Positions 46,997-56,161 of a stretch of DNA of 63,232 bases are shown here, piece by piece. The notes beneath the pieces are model-generated. The model did no database searches. It was given only the letters and a program-made list of their open reading frames with translations, and had not been told where the DNA came from. The translations under genes and the position numbers were made by a program. Source of the DNA: Pseudorhodobacter antarcticus (lineage in GTDB: Bacteria; Pseudomonadota; Alphaproteobacteria; Rhodobacterales; Rhodobacteraceae); NCBI GenBank assembly GCA_945860375.1, contig CAMAQR010000022.1:1-63232 (forward strand), in the 5' to 3' direction. How positions within the stretch are numbered: position 1 is the first letter of the stretch; each line of letters opens with the position of its first letter.

Positions 46997-47911
46997 ATGC
47001 AGATGCTTCTTGCCCTGACAATCGGCCTTGCGCTGTTCTTTGCACTTGGATTGGCCAGCCGTGCCACTTTGCGCAGATTGGCACCTGCGCATCAAATGCC
47101 CACATTCCGCGACATGCCGTTGACTGCAAGCTTTGGCGTTGCGGTCATTCTTATTTATTTGGCGGTGTCTGTTCTTGCCCCCGTTCTGGCCCCCTTTGGC
47201 GAAAGCGAAGTGGTGGGCGACCAGTATCTGCCCTGGGCTGCGCCCTATTACCTTGGCACCGACAAGTTGGGGCGCGATATGCTGAGCCGGCTGATTTACG
47301 GCGCGCGCAACACTGTCGGCATCGCCTTTGCCACCACGGCGCTGGCTTTTGTGGTGGGGGCTGTGCTGGGCATCTGGGCGGCTTTGGTCGGGGGTTGGTT
47401 GGATCAGACGATGTCGCGGGTCGTGGATGCGTTGATGGCCATTCCGGCGCTGATCTTTTCGCTGTTGTTGCTGACCATTTTTGGCACTTCGGTGCTTTCT
47501 CTGATCCTTGTGATTGCTGCCGTGGATGCGACGCGGGTGTATCGTCTGGCGCGGTCGGTGGCGCAGGGCATTGTGGTGATGGACTACATCGAGGCCGCGC
47601 GCTTGCGCGGCGAAGGCATGTGGCGGCTGATCCGGCGTGAGATCCTGCCCAACGCTCTGGCACCTTTGGTGGCCGAATTCGGCCTGCGGTTCTGCTTTGT
47701 ATTCCTTGCGATTTCGTCACTGTCCTTCCTTGGTCTTGGCATCAAGCCGCCCACCGCCGACTGGGGCAGCATGGTGCGCGATAACGCGACGCTGATCACC
47801 TTTGGCGACATCACGCCACTTTTGCCCGCAGGAGCGATTGCACTGCTGACGGTGGCAGTGAACTTCGTGGTGGACTGGCAATTGCACCGCGCCAGCGGAT
47901 TGAAGGAGTAG
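46997..47911 (+). CDS. ABC transporter permease (DppC-type)
   Basis: 304 residues. DppC/OppC-like with an N-terminal helix, then LGTDKLGRDMLSRLIYGARNTVGIAF and the coupling loop EAARLRGEGMWRLIRREILPNALAPLVAEFG. The C-terminal GLGIKPPTADWGSMVRDNA is a family hallmark. Second channel subunit of the importer. Confidence 0.9.
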   Translation: MQMLLALTIGLALFFALGLASRATLRRLAPAHQMPTFRDMPLTASFGVAVILIYLAVSVLAPVLAPFGESEVVGDQYLPWAAPYYLGTDKLGRDMLSRLIYGARNTVGIAFATTALAFVVGAVLGIWAALVGGWLDQTMSRVVDALMAIPALIFSLLLLTIFGTSVLSLILVIAAVDATRVYRLARSVAQGIVVMDYIEAARLRGEGMWRLIRREILPNALAPLVAEFGLRFCFVFLAISSLSFLGLGIKPPTADWGSMVRDNATLITFGDITPLLPAGAIALLTVAVNFVVDWQLHRASGLKE

Positions 47912-47915
47912 GCCA

Positions 47916-49532
47916 ATGGACAAAAAGCCCCTCCTCAACATTCGTGGCCTGAAGATCGAAGGGCGTTCGGGCGATGCCTGGCATCCGATCATCAAGGGCG
48001 TTGACCTGACACTGCACCGGGGCGAGGTGCTGGGCCTGATCGGGGAATCTGGTGCAGGCAAATCCACACTGGGTCTGGCCGCGATGGGCTATGCCCGTGA
48101 CGGGTGCCGAATCTCGGGTGGCACCATCGCATTCGACGGCATCGACTTGCGGACCGTGCCCGAAGTTGCGCGGCGCGGATTGCGCGGCAAGCGCATTGCC
48201 TATGTCGCGCAATCGGCGGCAGCAAGCTTTAACCCGGCCCACAAACTGATCGACCAATATTGCGAAGGCCCGGTTGTTCACGGCGTGATGGCCCGTGAAA
48301 AGGCCAAGGCTGACGCGGTTGATCTTTACCGCCGGATGCGCCTGCCCAACCCGGAAGACATCGGCTTTCGCTATCCGCATCAGGTTTCGGGCGGGCAGTT
48401 GCAGCGTGCGATGACGGCGATGGCGATGTCCTGCCGCCCTGATCTGATCATTTTTGATGAACCGACCACGGCGCTGGACGTGACCACCCAGATCGAGGTT
48501 CTGGCCGCCATCCGCGACATCGTGCGCCAGTTTGGCACGGCGGCGATCTACATCACTCACGATCTTGCCGTGGTGGCGCAGATGGCTGACCGCATCAAGG
48601 TTCTTTTGCGCGGCGATGAGGTGGAAGAAGCTGACACCCGCAGCATGCTGGCTGCCCCACGTGAGGCCTATACCAAAAGCCTGTGGGCTGTGCGCAGTTT
48701 TGCCCGCGCCGAACAGCCGCCCGCCACAGGGACGCCGGTCGTTTCGGTGCGCAATGTGACCGCAGGCTATGGAGCGGTCGATGTCCTGAAGGGCGTCAGC
48801 TTTGACATTCATGCCCGCCGTACCGTGGCCGTGGTCGGCGAAAGCGGCTCGGGAAAGTCCACCACCGCGCGGGTGATCACCGGGCTTTTGGTGCCGCGCA
48901 AAGGTGAGGTGCTGTTCAACGGCAAGGCGCTGCCCCCCAGTTTCAAATCCCGAAGCCGCGGGGAATTGCGCCAGTGCCAGATGATCTACCAGATGGCAGA
49001 CACCGCGCTGAACCCCAAGCTGCGCCTGCGCGAGTTGATTGGGCGTCCGGCCGAGATGTATCTGGGGCTGAAGGGAAAGGCGCTGGAGTCCCGCATCCGT
49101 GATCTGCTGGCGCTGATCGAGTTGGAGCCTGACACATTCATCGACCGCCTGCCAAGTGAGCTTTCTGGCGGCCAAAAACAGCGCATCGGCATCGCGCGGG
49201 CCTTGGCCGCCGAGCCACAGTTGATCATCTGCGACGAGGTGACCTCTGCGCTTGACCAGATCGTGCAAGAGGGCATCCTGAAGCTTCTGGACCGCCTGCA
49301 AAGCGAGTTGAACCTCGCCTATATGTTCATCACCCATGATCTGGCCACGGTGAAAGCCATTGCCGACGAGGTGGTGGTGATGCAGCAAGGTGTGGTGGTG
49401 GAGCGGGGCCCGAAGACCGAACTCTTCGGTCGGCCGCACGAACCCTATACCGATCTTCTATTGTCGTCGGTGCCCGAGATGGACCCGGATTGGCTGAACC
49501 GGCTTCTGGTGGCGCGGGGAAAACATGCGTGA
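47916..49532 (+). CDS. ABC transporter ATP-binding protein, fused DppD/DppF type
   Basis: 538 residues with two complete ABC domains. First: Walker A GESGAGKST, signature VSGGQLQRAM, Walker B LIIFDEPTTALD. Second: Walker A GESGSGKST, signature LSGGQKQRIGIARAL, Walker B LIICDEVTSALD. Both sites look competent. Such fused ATPases drive family-5 importers. It follows the permease by 4 nt, and the SDR gene starts inside its last codons. Confidence 0.9.
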   Translation: MDKKPLLNIRGLKIEGRSGDAWHPIIKGVDLTLHRGEVLGLIGESGAGKSTLGLAAMGYARDGCRISGGTIAFDGIDLRTVPEVARRGLRGKRIAYVAQSAAASFNPAHKLIDQYCEGPVVHGVMAREKAKADAVDLYRRMRLPNPEDIGFRYPHQVSGGQLQRAMTAMAMSCRPDLIIFDEPTTALDVTTQIEVLAAIRDIVRQFGTAAIYITHDLAVVAQMADRIKVLLRGDEVEEADTRSMLAAPREAYTKSLWAVRSFARAEQPPATGTPVVSVRNVTAGYGAVDVLKGVSFDIHARRTVAVVGESGSGKSTTARVITGLLVPRKGEVLFNGKALPPSFKSRSRGELRQCQMIYQMADTALNPKLRLRELIGRPAEMYLGLKGKALESRIRDLLALIELEPDTFIDRLPSELSGGQKQRIGIARALAAEPQLIICDEVTSALDQIVQEGILKLLDRLQSELNLAYMFITHDLATVKAIADEVVVMQQGVVVERGPKTELFGRPHEPYTDLLLSSVPEMDPDWLNRLLVARGKHA

Positions 49533-50277
49533 TTTGACAGGTATTTCTGCACTGGTAACAGGCGGCGCTTCGGGCCTTGGCCTCGCCACGGCGCGGGCTT
49601 TGGTGGCGTCGGGGGCTAGGGTCGCAGCCCTCGACCTGCGGCCGGGAGAGGCCGAACCGGGAATCTTGCCCGTGGCCTGTGATGTGGCCGATGAGGACTC
49701 GGTCAGGGCTGCGCTGGATGCTGCCGAAGCTGCCCACGGCGTCGCGCGGATCGTGGTCAACTGCGCGGGCATACCGGGGTCGATGCGGCTGGTGGGCCAC
49801 GACGGCCCGGTCGAGATGGCGCAGTTCGAACGGGTGATCCGTGTGAATCTTCTGGGCACGGTTTCGGTGATGACCAAGGCCGCCGCCCGAATGATGACGC
49901 TTGATCCCCTTGGGCCAGACGGCGAACGCGGCGTCATCATCAACACTGCCTCGATCACCGCCTATGAAGGCCAGATCGGGCAGGGGGCCTATGTCGCCTC
50001 GAAAGGGGCCATCGCCGCCATGACCATTCAGGCAGCGCGCGAGTTTGCTGCCCGCGGCGTGCGGGTCTTGGCCATCGCGCCGGGCCTGTTCCACACGCCA
50101 ATGGCCGCCGAGGTCCCGCCCGAAGTGAAAGAAGCCATCACCTCGGACGCGATCTTTCCACGCAGATTTGGTGAGCCAGACGATTTTGCTGACCTTTGCC
50201 TGGCGATGATCCGCAATCCGATGCTGAATGGCGAGGTGATCAGGCTGGACGCCGGCGTCAGGCTGCGGGCAAAGTAG
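49525..50277 (+). CDS. HSD10-like 3-hydroxyacyl-CoA dehydrogenase (SDR family)
   Basis: 250 residues of the type II 3-hydroxyacyl-CoA dehydrogenase / HSD17B10 group: TGGASGLGLATARAL, MTLDPLGPDGERGVIINTAS, catalytic YVASK and VRVLAIAPGLFHTPM. It would oxidise 3-hydroxyacyl-CoA to 3-ketoacyl-CoA with NAD+. It starts with an 8-nt overlap (ATGCGTGA) at the end of the transporter ATPase gene. Together with ligase, thiolase, acyl-CoA dehydrogenase and hydratase genes downstream it completes a beta-oxidation set. A 14-bp tandem repeat covers its stop codon. Confidence 0.82.
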   Translation: MRDLTGISALVTGGASGLGLATARALVASGARVAALDLRPGEAEPGILPVACDVADEDSVRAALDAAEAAHGVARIVVNCAGIPGSMRLVGHDGPVEMAQFERVIRVNLLGTVSVMTKAAARMMTLDPLGPDGERGVIINTASITAYEGQIGQGAYVASKGAIAAMTIQAAREFAARGVRVLAIAPGLFHTPMAAEVPPEVKEAITSDAIFPRRFGEPDDFADLCLAMIRNPMLNGEVIRLDAGVRLRAK

Positions 50278-50294
50278 GGGGGGCAAAGTAGGGG
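50267..50294. repeat. 14-bp perfect tandem duplication at the end of the SDR gene
   Basis: GGGCAAAGTAGGGG occurs twice head to tail, followed by a partial third copy (GGGCAAAAG). The first copy contains the TAG stop codon of the dehydrogenase gene. It looks like replication slippage in a G-rich tract. Confidence 0.9.
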
Positions 50295-50314
50295 GGCAAA
50301 AGCCTGCGTCGGGT

Positions 50315-51220
50315 TTAACGCGGGGCCTCTCGATGAGGCATGTCCGCCGCGGCTTCTTCCAGCAGCCAATCGCGGAACAACTTGGCGTCGGGATGGCTTG
50401 GCCCTTGTTCCGGGGCGACAAGGTAGAAGCATTCATCGATGGGTAAGGCCAGATCGAATGGCCGTACCAAGCGGCCCGAGGCCAGTTCCTTGCCCGACAT
50501 CGATCGCCGACCCAACGCCACGCCACCGCCGTTGGCAGCCACTTCGAAGGCCATCAGCGAGGTGTCAAGATGCAGGCCCGACCCTGCATTCACCAAGGCT
50601 GCCCCCGCTGCATTCAGCCAGGTGGCCCAGCCTTCCTGATAGCCCAGCACATGCAAAAGGCGCTCTTTGGCCAGATCGTCGGGTGCGCGCAGTCGCGCCG
50701 CGATCTCGGGCAGGCAGAGCGGCTCCAGCACTTCCCAAGTCAGGCGGTCTGCGTGAAAGCCGGGCCAGCGACCAAAGCCGTAGCGGATATCAAGGTCGTA
50801 ACGTTCCGCCTCAATATCCTCGGCCCAGACCGATGAAACAATCCGCACATTGGTTTTGGGATGTGCCGCCATGAAATGCGGCAGCCGCGCGGCCAACCAG
50901 TTCACCGCGTAACCGATGGGCGCGCGCACCGAGAGCATCTCGGCCCTGCGGCCGCCGAACACTTCCAGCGTCCCGGCTGACAGCCGTTCAAACGCGTCTT
51001 GTACCTTGGGAAGATAGGCGGCCCCCACCTTGGTCAGGGCCAGACTGCGCGGAAGCCGCTCGAACAGGGGCTCTTTCAGGTGATGCTCCAACAATTTCAC
51101 CTGTTTGGAGATCGCCGCCTGCGTCAGGTTCAGTTCGGATGCGGCATGGGTGAAGCTAAGCTGTCGGGCCGAGGCTTCAAATGCGCGCAACCAAGGCAGG
51201 GGTGGCATCTGATGCGGCAT
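50315..51220 (-). CDS. LysR-family regulator (GcvA-like)
   Basis: 301 residues. N-terminal winged helix-turn-helix PPLPWLRAFEASARQLSFTHAASELN followed by TQAAISKQVKLLEHHL, then a periplasmic-binding-like effector domain. Divergent from the acyl-CoA ligase operon, which it probably controls with an acyl-CoA or pathway acid as inducer. The intergenic region carries a perfect 8-bp inverted repeat at 51275-51303. Confidence 0.9.
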   Translation of the reverse strand: MPHQMPPLPWLRAFEASARQLSFTHAASELNLTQAAISKQVKLLEHHLKEPLFERLPRSLALTKVGAAYLPKVQDAFERLSAGTLEVFGGRRAEMLSVRAPIGYAVNWLAARLPHFMAAHPKTNVRIVSSVWAEDIEAERYDLDIRYGFGRWPGFHADRLTWEVLEPLCLPEIAARLRAPDDLAKERLLHVLGYQEGWATWLNAAGAALVNAGSGLHLDTSLMAFEVAANGGGVALGRRSMSGKELASGRLVRPFDLALPIDECFYLVAPEQGPSHPDAKLFRDWLLEEAAADMPHREAPR

Positions 51221-51274
51221 GGTGATCTCGTCCCTGTGTATGATGGTTCGGTCCTAGCGATGTGGTGCTTGGCA

Positions 51275-51303
51275 ATTGGGTCGAAAACGACGGATGACCC
51301 AAT
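51275..51303. promoter_or_regulatory. Inverted repeat between LysR gene and ligase operon
   Basis: ATTGGGTC and GACCCAAT, perfect 8-bp arms separated by 13 nt. Its place midway between the divergent starts fits a LysR recognition site. It is not a textbook T-N11-A box, so the assignment is tentative. Confidence 0.45.
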
Positions 51304-51376
51304 ACGGGCGAAGCTTAGCCCCTTTTTTCGTCATGTGTAAGTTGGTCAATGCTGGGTTAGGCTTTCACTGTTCCAG

Positions 51377-52999
51377 ATGGATGATCCGATGACAGTCCTG
51401 CCGCATACCCAACTTCTCATAGGTCAGGTGCTGAGGGCACCTGCCGGTCGGAACTTCGACCAGACAATTCATGATGGCGACGGGCGGGTGCAGACCTACG
51501 GTCAGTTCCACGCACGAATCGGTCAACTGGCGGCGGCGCTGAACCGGTTGGGTCTGGGGCGTGGGGCCACCGTCGCGGTGATGGATTGGGACACGTCACG
51601 GTATCTGGAATGCTTTTTCGCCATACCGATGATCGGGGCGACATTGCACACAGTGAACAACCGCCTGTCGCCCGAACAGGTGCTGTTCACCATAAACCAT
51701 GCCGAAGATGACGCTATCCTGTGTCACGCGGATTTTCTGCCGCTGCTGCTGCCGCTGTTGCCGCGCATCCATCGTCCGGTGCGGCTGATTTTTCTGACCG
51801 ACGTGCCGGCGCCGCTGCCGGACGGGTTTGATGGTGACTACGAGACGCTGCTGGCCGTCGAGTCTGCGGCGTTTGCCTTTCCAGACCTGACCGAAGACAC
51901 CCGCGCGACCCTGTTCTACACCACCGGCACCACGGGTGACCCCAAGGGCGTGAGCTATAGTCACCGCCAGTTGGTGCTGCACACACTGGCCGTTGCAGCG
52001 GGGCTTGGCACGGTGCCGGGCAAGGGCGGCATCAAACGCGACGACGTCTATATGCCGATCACGCCACTGTTCCACGTTCACGGCTGGGGCTTTCCCTACA
52101 TTGCGACCTTTCTTGGCCTGAAGCAGATCTATCCGGGCCGGTATGAACCCGCGCGCCTTTTGTCGTTGATCGCCGAACATGGCGTGACCTTTTCGCATTG
52201 CGTGCCGACTGTTCTGTCGATGGTGCTTTCGGCACCCGAGGCCGCGATTGCGGACTTGTCGCGTTGGAAAGTGCTGATCGGAGGCTCTGCCCTGCCAGAA
52301 GGTTTGGCCCGTCAGGCCCGGACCCATGGCATCGACATTCATGCCGCCTATGGCCTGTCGGAAACCTGCCCCTTCGTGACGGTGGCTGACATGATGGCCA
52401 GCCAGTCCAGTGATGATGTTTCCATTCGCACCGCCACCGGGCGCGCTGCGGCCTTGGTCGAGGTGCGGGTGGTGGACGGTGACATGCGCGACGTTTCGCC
52501 GGATGCACGCACGACGGGCGAGATCGTCGCCCGCGCGCCGTGGCTGACGGCGGGGTATCTGAAAAACCCCGAGGGCAGCGCCGATCTGTGGCGCGACGGC
52601 TGGCTGCACACTGGCGATGTCGGCCACATCACCCCCGACGGCACGCTGCGCATCACCGACCGGTTGAAAGATGTGATCAAGTCCGGCGGCGAATGGGTGT
52701 CGTCGCTGATGCTGGAAAATCTGGCATCCATGGTGCCGGGTGTGCGCGAGGTGGCGGCAGTGGGCGTGCCCGATGACCGCTGGGGAGAGCGACCTGTGCT
52801 GGTGGCCGTGTTGGACGGGGCAGGGACGACCCAACGGGCCATTCTGGCCCGCATCGCGGCGGCGATTGCCGCAGGTGAGTTGCCGAAATGGGCAGTGCCC
52901 GACCGCATCGTGCCGGTGGAACAGTTGCCGCGCACTTCCGTTGGAAAGATCGACAAGAAAGTCATCCGCCAGATGCTGGCAAAAGGAGAAATTGCATGA
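51377..52999 (+). CDS. Acyl-CoA synthetase (AlkK/DmdB-like AMP-forming ligase)
   Basis: 540 residues (the ATG at 51389 would give 536). AMP-binding core TTGTTGDPKGVSYSH, then PLFHVHGWGFP, ASGLSETCPF-like AYGLSETCPFVTVAD and the C-terminal LPRTSVGKIDKKVIR with the catalytic Lys. The family includes medium-chain fatty acyl-CoA synthetases and the DMSP-pathway ligase DmdB. It activates a carboxylic acid to its CoA thioester. First gene of the operon, overlapping the thiolase by ATGA. Confidence 0.88.
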   Translation: MDDPMTVLPHTQLLIGQVLRAPAGRNFDQTIHDGDGRVQTYGQFHARIGQLAAALNRLGLGRGATVAVMDWDTSRYLECFFAIPMIGATLHTVNNRLSPEQVLFTINHAEDDAILCHADFLPLLLPLLPRIHRPVRLIFLTDVPAPLPDGFDGDYETLLAVESAAFAFPDLTEDTRATLFYTTGTTGDPKGVSYSHRQLVLHTLAVAAGLGTVPGKGGIKRDDVYMPITPLFHVHGWGFPYIATFLGLKQIYPGRYEPARLLSLIAEHGVTFSHCVPTVLSMVLSAPEAAIADLSRWKVLIGGSALPEGLARQARTHGIDIHAAYGLSETCPFVTVADMMASQSSDDVSIRTATGRAAALVEVRVVDGDMRDVSPDARTTGEIVARAPWLTAGYLKNPEGSADLWRDGWLHTGDVGHITPDGTLRITDRLKDVIKSGGEWVSSLMLENLASMVPGVREVAAVGVPDDRWGERPVLVAVLDGAGTTQRAILARIAAAIAAGELPKWAVPDRIVPVEQLPRTSVGKIDKKVIRQMLAKGEIA

Positions 53000-54183
53000 G
53001 CCGTGAAGCCGTGATTGTTGCCGTGGCCCGCACGCCGATCGGAGTGGCGTTCAAGGGCAGCCTGAACAACATCAAGTCACCAACACTGGCCGCCCACGCC
53101 ATCGCCGCCGCTGTTACACGGGCTGGAATAGATCCGGGCGAGGTCGAGGATCTGGTGATGGGCACGGTTCTTGGTGCGGGGACGGCCGGGATGAACCTTG
53201 GCAGGCTTGCGGCGCTTGCTGCACGATTGCCCGTGACGGTGCCGGGCCAGACGGTGGACCGCCAATGCGCCTCGGGGCTGATGGCGATTGCCGTGGCCAC
53301 CCATCAGATCGTGCAAGAGGGTATGGACGTGGCCATTGCTGCGGGGCAAGAGAATGTTTCCGCGGTTCAGGCCCGCTATTTTGACTGGGTGACCGCCGAG
53401 CATGACCCGGCGGTAACGGGCCATGCGACCCATGCTTATATGCCGATGCTTGACACAGCCGAGGTGGTTGCCCGGCAATTCGGCATCTCGCGCGAGGCGC
53501 AGGATGCGTTTGCGCTGCGATCGCAAATGCGGGTGGCGGCGGCGCAGGCGGCGGGGCGGTTTGATGCAGAAATCGTGCCGATTACCGCCTCACGGCTGAT
53601 CCGCAACCGGGAGACTGGCGAAACCCGGACCGAGATGGTGACGCTAATCCGCGATGAGGGCAACCGAGCGCAGACAACGCTGGAAAGCCTTGGCGGGCTG
53701 AAGGCCGTGCGCGAAGGGGGGACCGTGACTGCGGGGAACGCCAGCCAGCTTTCCGACGGCGCGGCGGCGCTGGTGCTGATGGAGAGGCGCGTGGCGGAAC
53801 GGCGGGGCTTGCCGGTTCTTGGGGTCTTTCGCGGCATGGCTGTCGCCGGCTGTGCGCCCGAAACCATGGGCAATGGCCCGATCCACGCCGTGCCGCGCCT
53901 GTTACAGCGGGCGGGCCTGACAGTTGGCGATATCGACCTGTGGGAGTTGAACGAAGCTTTCGCGGCGCAGGCACTCCCGTGCATCCAGCAGCTTGGCCTT
54001 GATCCAGAACGGGTCAATGTCAACGGCGGCGCGATTTCCATCGGCCATCCCTACGGCATGACCGGGGCAAGGCTGGCCATGCATGCCTTGCTGGAAGGTC
54101 GTCGCCGCAAGGCGCGACTGGCGGTGGTGACGATGTGTGTGGGCGGTGGAATGGGGGCGGCGGGGCTTTTCGAGATTGCCTGA
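52996..54183 (+). CDS. Acetyl-CoA C-acyltransferase (thiolase)
   Basis: 395 residues from the ATG at 52996. Catalytic residues of thiolase are visible: nucleophile Cys91 in DRQCASG, His in GGAISIGHPYG, and Cys in CVGGGMGAAGLFE. It cleaves 3-ketoacyl-CoA with CoA. Coupled to the ligase gene by the ATGA overlap. The next gene starts 194 nt further on. Confidence 0.93.
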   Translation: MSREAVIVAVARTPIGVAFKGSLNNIKSPTLAAHAIAAAVTRAGIDPGEVEDLVMGTVLGAGTAGMNLGRLAALAARLPVTVPGQTVDRQCASGLMAIAVATHQIVQEGMDVAIAAGQENVSAVQARYFDWVTAEHDPAVTGHATHAYMPMLDTAEVVARQFGISREAQDAFALRSQMRVAAAQAAGRFDAEIVPITASRLIRNRETGETRTEMVTLIRDEGNRAQTTLESLGGLKAVREGGTVTAGNASQLSDGAAALVLMERRVAERRGLPVLGVFRGMAVAGCAPETMGNGPIHAVPRLLQRAGLTVGDIDLWELNEAFAAQALPCIQQLGLDPERVNVNGGAISIGHPYGMTGARLAMHALLEGRRRKARLAVVTMCVGGGMGAAGLFEIA

Positions 54184-54376
54184 TCCGGCCATAACCAAAT
54201 CAAGGCCTCAGCGTGAAAACTGGTTGTTTGCGCCCTTGGCCGAAGTTGGCTCACTTTGGGATCACGCAGGTCAAAGTTGGTCAGCGCTCCCTGTCAGCTG
54301 ATCTGACACAACTCCTTGCCGATTGGGTACAAGACCCGTCCGCAGGGGGATTTCTTGAGAGGATGGAGAGTTTCGC

Positions 54377-56149
54377 ATGTCGGCTTTCACGAAAACCTGC
54401 GCCAGCGTTGCAACAGCAGCATCGCTTCTGGTGTCGGGAGTAGCCAGCGCCGAAGCGCCGGCCTGGACCGCGACCACTTCTTTCAGCGCCCCTGCGGGTG
54501 CCGCGCCGGGGGCACCGTTCGCCGCGCGCCTGGATTTGACAACAACGGCGATGACGGTTGAGGCTGACCCCGCCGACAAGATGATCCGGCACCCGTTCGA
54601 ATGGTGGGGGATTTTCGATTTTTTGGCCAAGCAGGACCCGGCGGGCGCTGTGCCGCTGATGCGGCTTGATGCGAGTCTTTTCCCCGGCCTGACGCTGAAC
54701 CTGGTTGCCACGGACAAAGGCGATCTGATCCCTGTCGACCGTGGGATCATCCGCAAACCGCTGGCCGAGCGCACGGCCTCGTTCTGGGAGATCATCGCCG
54801 GGCCGGGCAAAACCTGGAGCCTGACCGAGGGCGATCATGCGGGCTGGTCGAAGGCGGCCTTCCCGATCTCGTTGGTGCAAAGCCAAGAGGGTGAAGCTTG
54901 GCTGGGTCTTGCGAGTTTTGAATACAAGGACGGGCAGGTGACACCCCTGCAGGTGCAATTCTCATCGAACTCCGGGGGAGGTTTCCTGTTCTGGGACCCT
55001 GATTTCGACGTGAAGGCCTGGGCCGAAGTGCCCGCAATGCTGGACCTCAACGCCAAGATCGACGCGGCTGCGGTGGTGGCGGATTTCGACGCCGAGCGTG
55101 GCACGCGGCTGCCTGTGAAACCGCTGGATGATCTTGGCGATGCGATGAAGCTTGCGGCAGGGGGGCTTGATCCGGCCCGGACGCTTGCTGTGGCGGTGCT
55201 GCACAAAGGCGAGCTTTACATGAACCCGGTTCTCACGCCCTTCGGCACCCACCCTTACCCGCAAGAGATGCGCGTCGGCGTCTGGTCCGCGTCGAAATCC
55301 TTGATCCCCGGCGTGGCGTCGATGCGGCTGGCGCAGAAATACGGGCCGGACTTTCTCGACACGCCTGTCGTCAGTTATTTCAGGGAGGGCGAGGAGTTCA
55401 CCTATCCGTCCGCCGCCGCCAAAGATCGGATGGACAAGGTGACGATCCGCAACGCGCTCAACATGCAAACGGGCATGGGGCCGGATGGGTATGATGCCAA
55501 CTGGAATGCGAAGTCGACCAATACCTACCAATGGTCCTATTCCTATGCGCTGGCTGATCAGATCCGCTATTACTTCAATCAGGAACCCAACCCCAACGTC
55601 ACCGGGCCGGGGCAGAAGATGGTCTATATGGATCAGGACATGTGGATTGCCACCTTGGCAATGCAACGCTTCTTGCAATCGAAGGAAGGCCCGGATGCGA
55701 CCATCCTGACCATGCTGGAAACCGAGGTTTACGCCCCGATCGGCGCGCCGCATTTCGTTTCGGGCAGCAGCTACACTCCCGACGGTTTGACCGGCTTTCC
55801 ATTCTCCGCCTGGGGGGCTTTGCCCACAATTGACACGCTAGTCCGCGCCGGGCAATTGATAGCCAATGGTGGCAAGGGGCCGGATGGCAGCCAGATTCTT
55901 GATCCGGCACTTGTCGCTGGCCTGTCGGCCAAGCCGGACTTTGGTCTAGCCTTCCCGCGAACCGTGACCAAACAAGGCGATTCCACCCTGAACGTGCCCG
56001 GCATGCACGGAGCCGGAGGCAACATTGTGCTGTCGCTGCCAAATGGCGATGTCATCGTGGTTCTGGGGCGCGACGACTACAACCATTCGGTCAGCGACTC
56101 CCAGCTTGCTGCGTTGATCCAAGCCAGCCTTAATCTTCCCTCGAACTGA
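54377..56149 (+). CDS. Secreted SxxK serine hydrolase (beta-lactamase/family VIII esterase type)
   Basis: 590 residues. A signal peptide (hydrophobic VATAASLLVSGVASA) suggests export. A novel-looking domain of about 230 residues comes first (HPFEWWGIFDFLAKQDPAG, SKAAFPISLVQSQEGEAWLGL), then the penicillin-binding-protein-like fold with Ser304-x-x-Lys307 (WSASKS). The second catalytic Tyr may be in VYMDQDMW (Tyr-x-Asp), not the usual Tyr-x-Asn. Such enzymes act as esterases or amidases on small esters, not only on beta-lactams. In this operon it may release an acid for the CoA ligase. Confidence 0.8.
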   Translation: MSAFTKTCASVATAASLLVSGVASAEAPAWTATTSFSAPAGAAPGAPFAARLDLTTTAMTVEADPADKMIRHPFEWWGIFDFLAKQDPAGAVPLMRLDASLFPGLTLNLVATDKGDLIPVDRGIIRKPLAERTASFWEIIAGPGKTWSLTEGDHAGWSKAAFPISLVQSQEGEAWLGLASFEYKDGQVTPLQVQFSSNSGGGFLFWDPDFDVKAWAEVPAMLDLNAKIDAAAVVADFDAERGTRLPVKPLDDLGDAMKLAAGGLDPARTLAVAVLHKGELYMNPVLTPFGTHPYPQEMRVGVWSASKSLIPGVASMRLAQKYGPDFLDTPVVSYFREGEEFTYPSAAAKDRMDKVTIRNALNMQTGMGPDGYDANWNAKSTNTYQWSYSYALADQIRYYFNQEPNPNVTGPGQKMVYMDQDMWIATLAMQRFLQSKEGPDATILTMLETEVYAPIGAPHFVSGSSYTPDGLTGFPFSAWGALPTIDTLVRAGQLIANGGKGPDGSQILDPALVAGLSAKPDFGLAFPRTVTKQGDSTLNVPGMHGAGGNIVLSLPNGDVIVVLGRDDYNHSVSDSQLAALIQASLNLPSN

Positions 56150-56161
56150 CCGGAGCCTGAA

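Noticed and set aside
47811..49439. Minus-strand open frame of 542 codons opposite the fused ABC ATPase
   Set aside because: Both ABC domains with full Walker motifs are on the plus strand; the antisense frame has no family signature.
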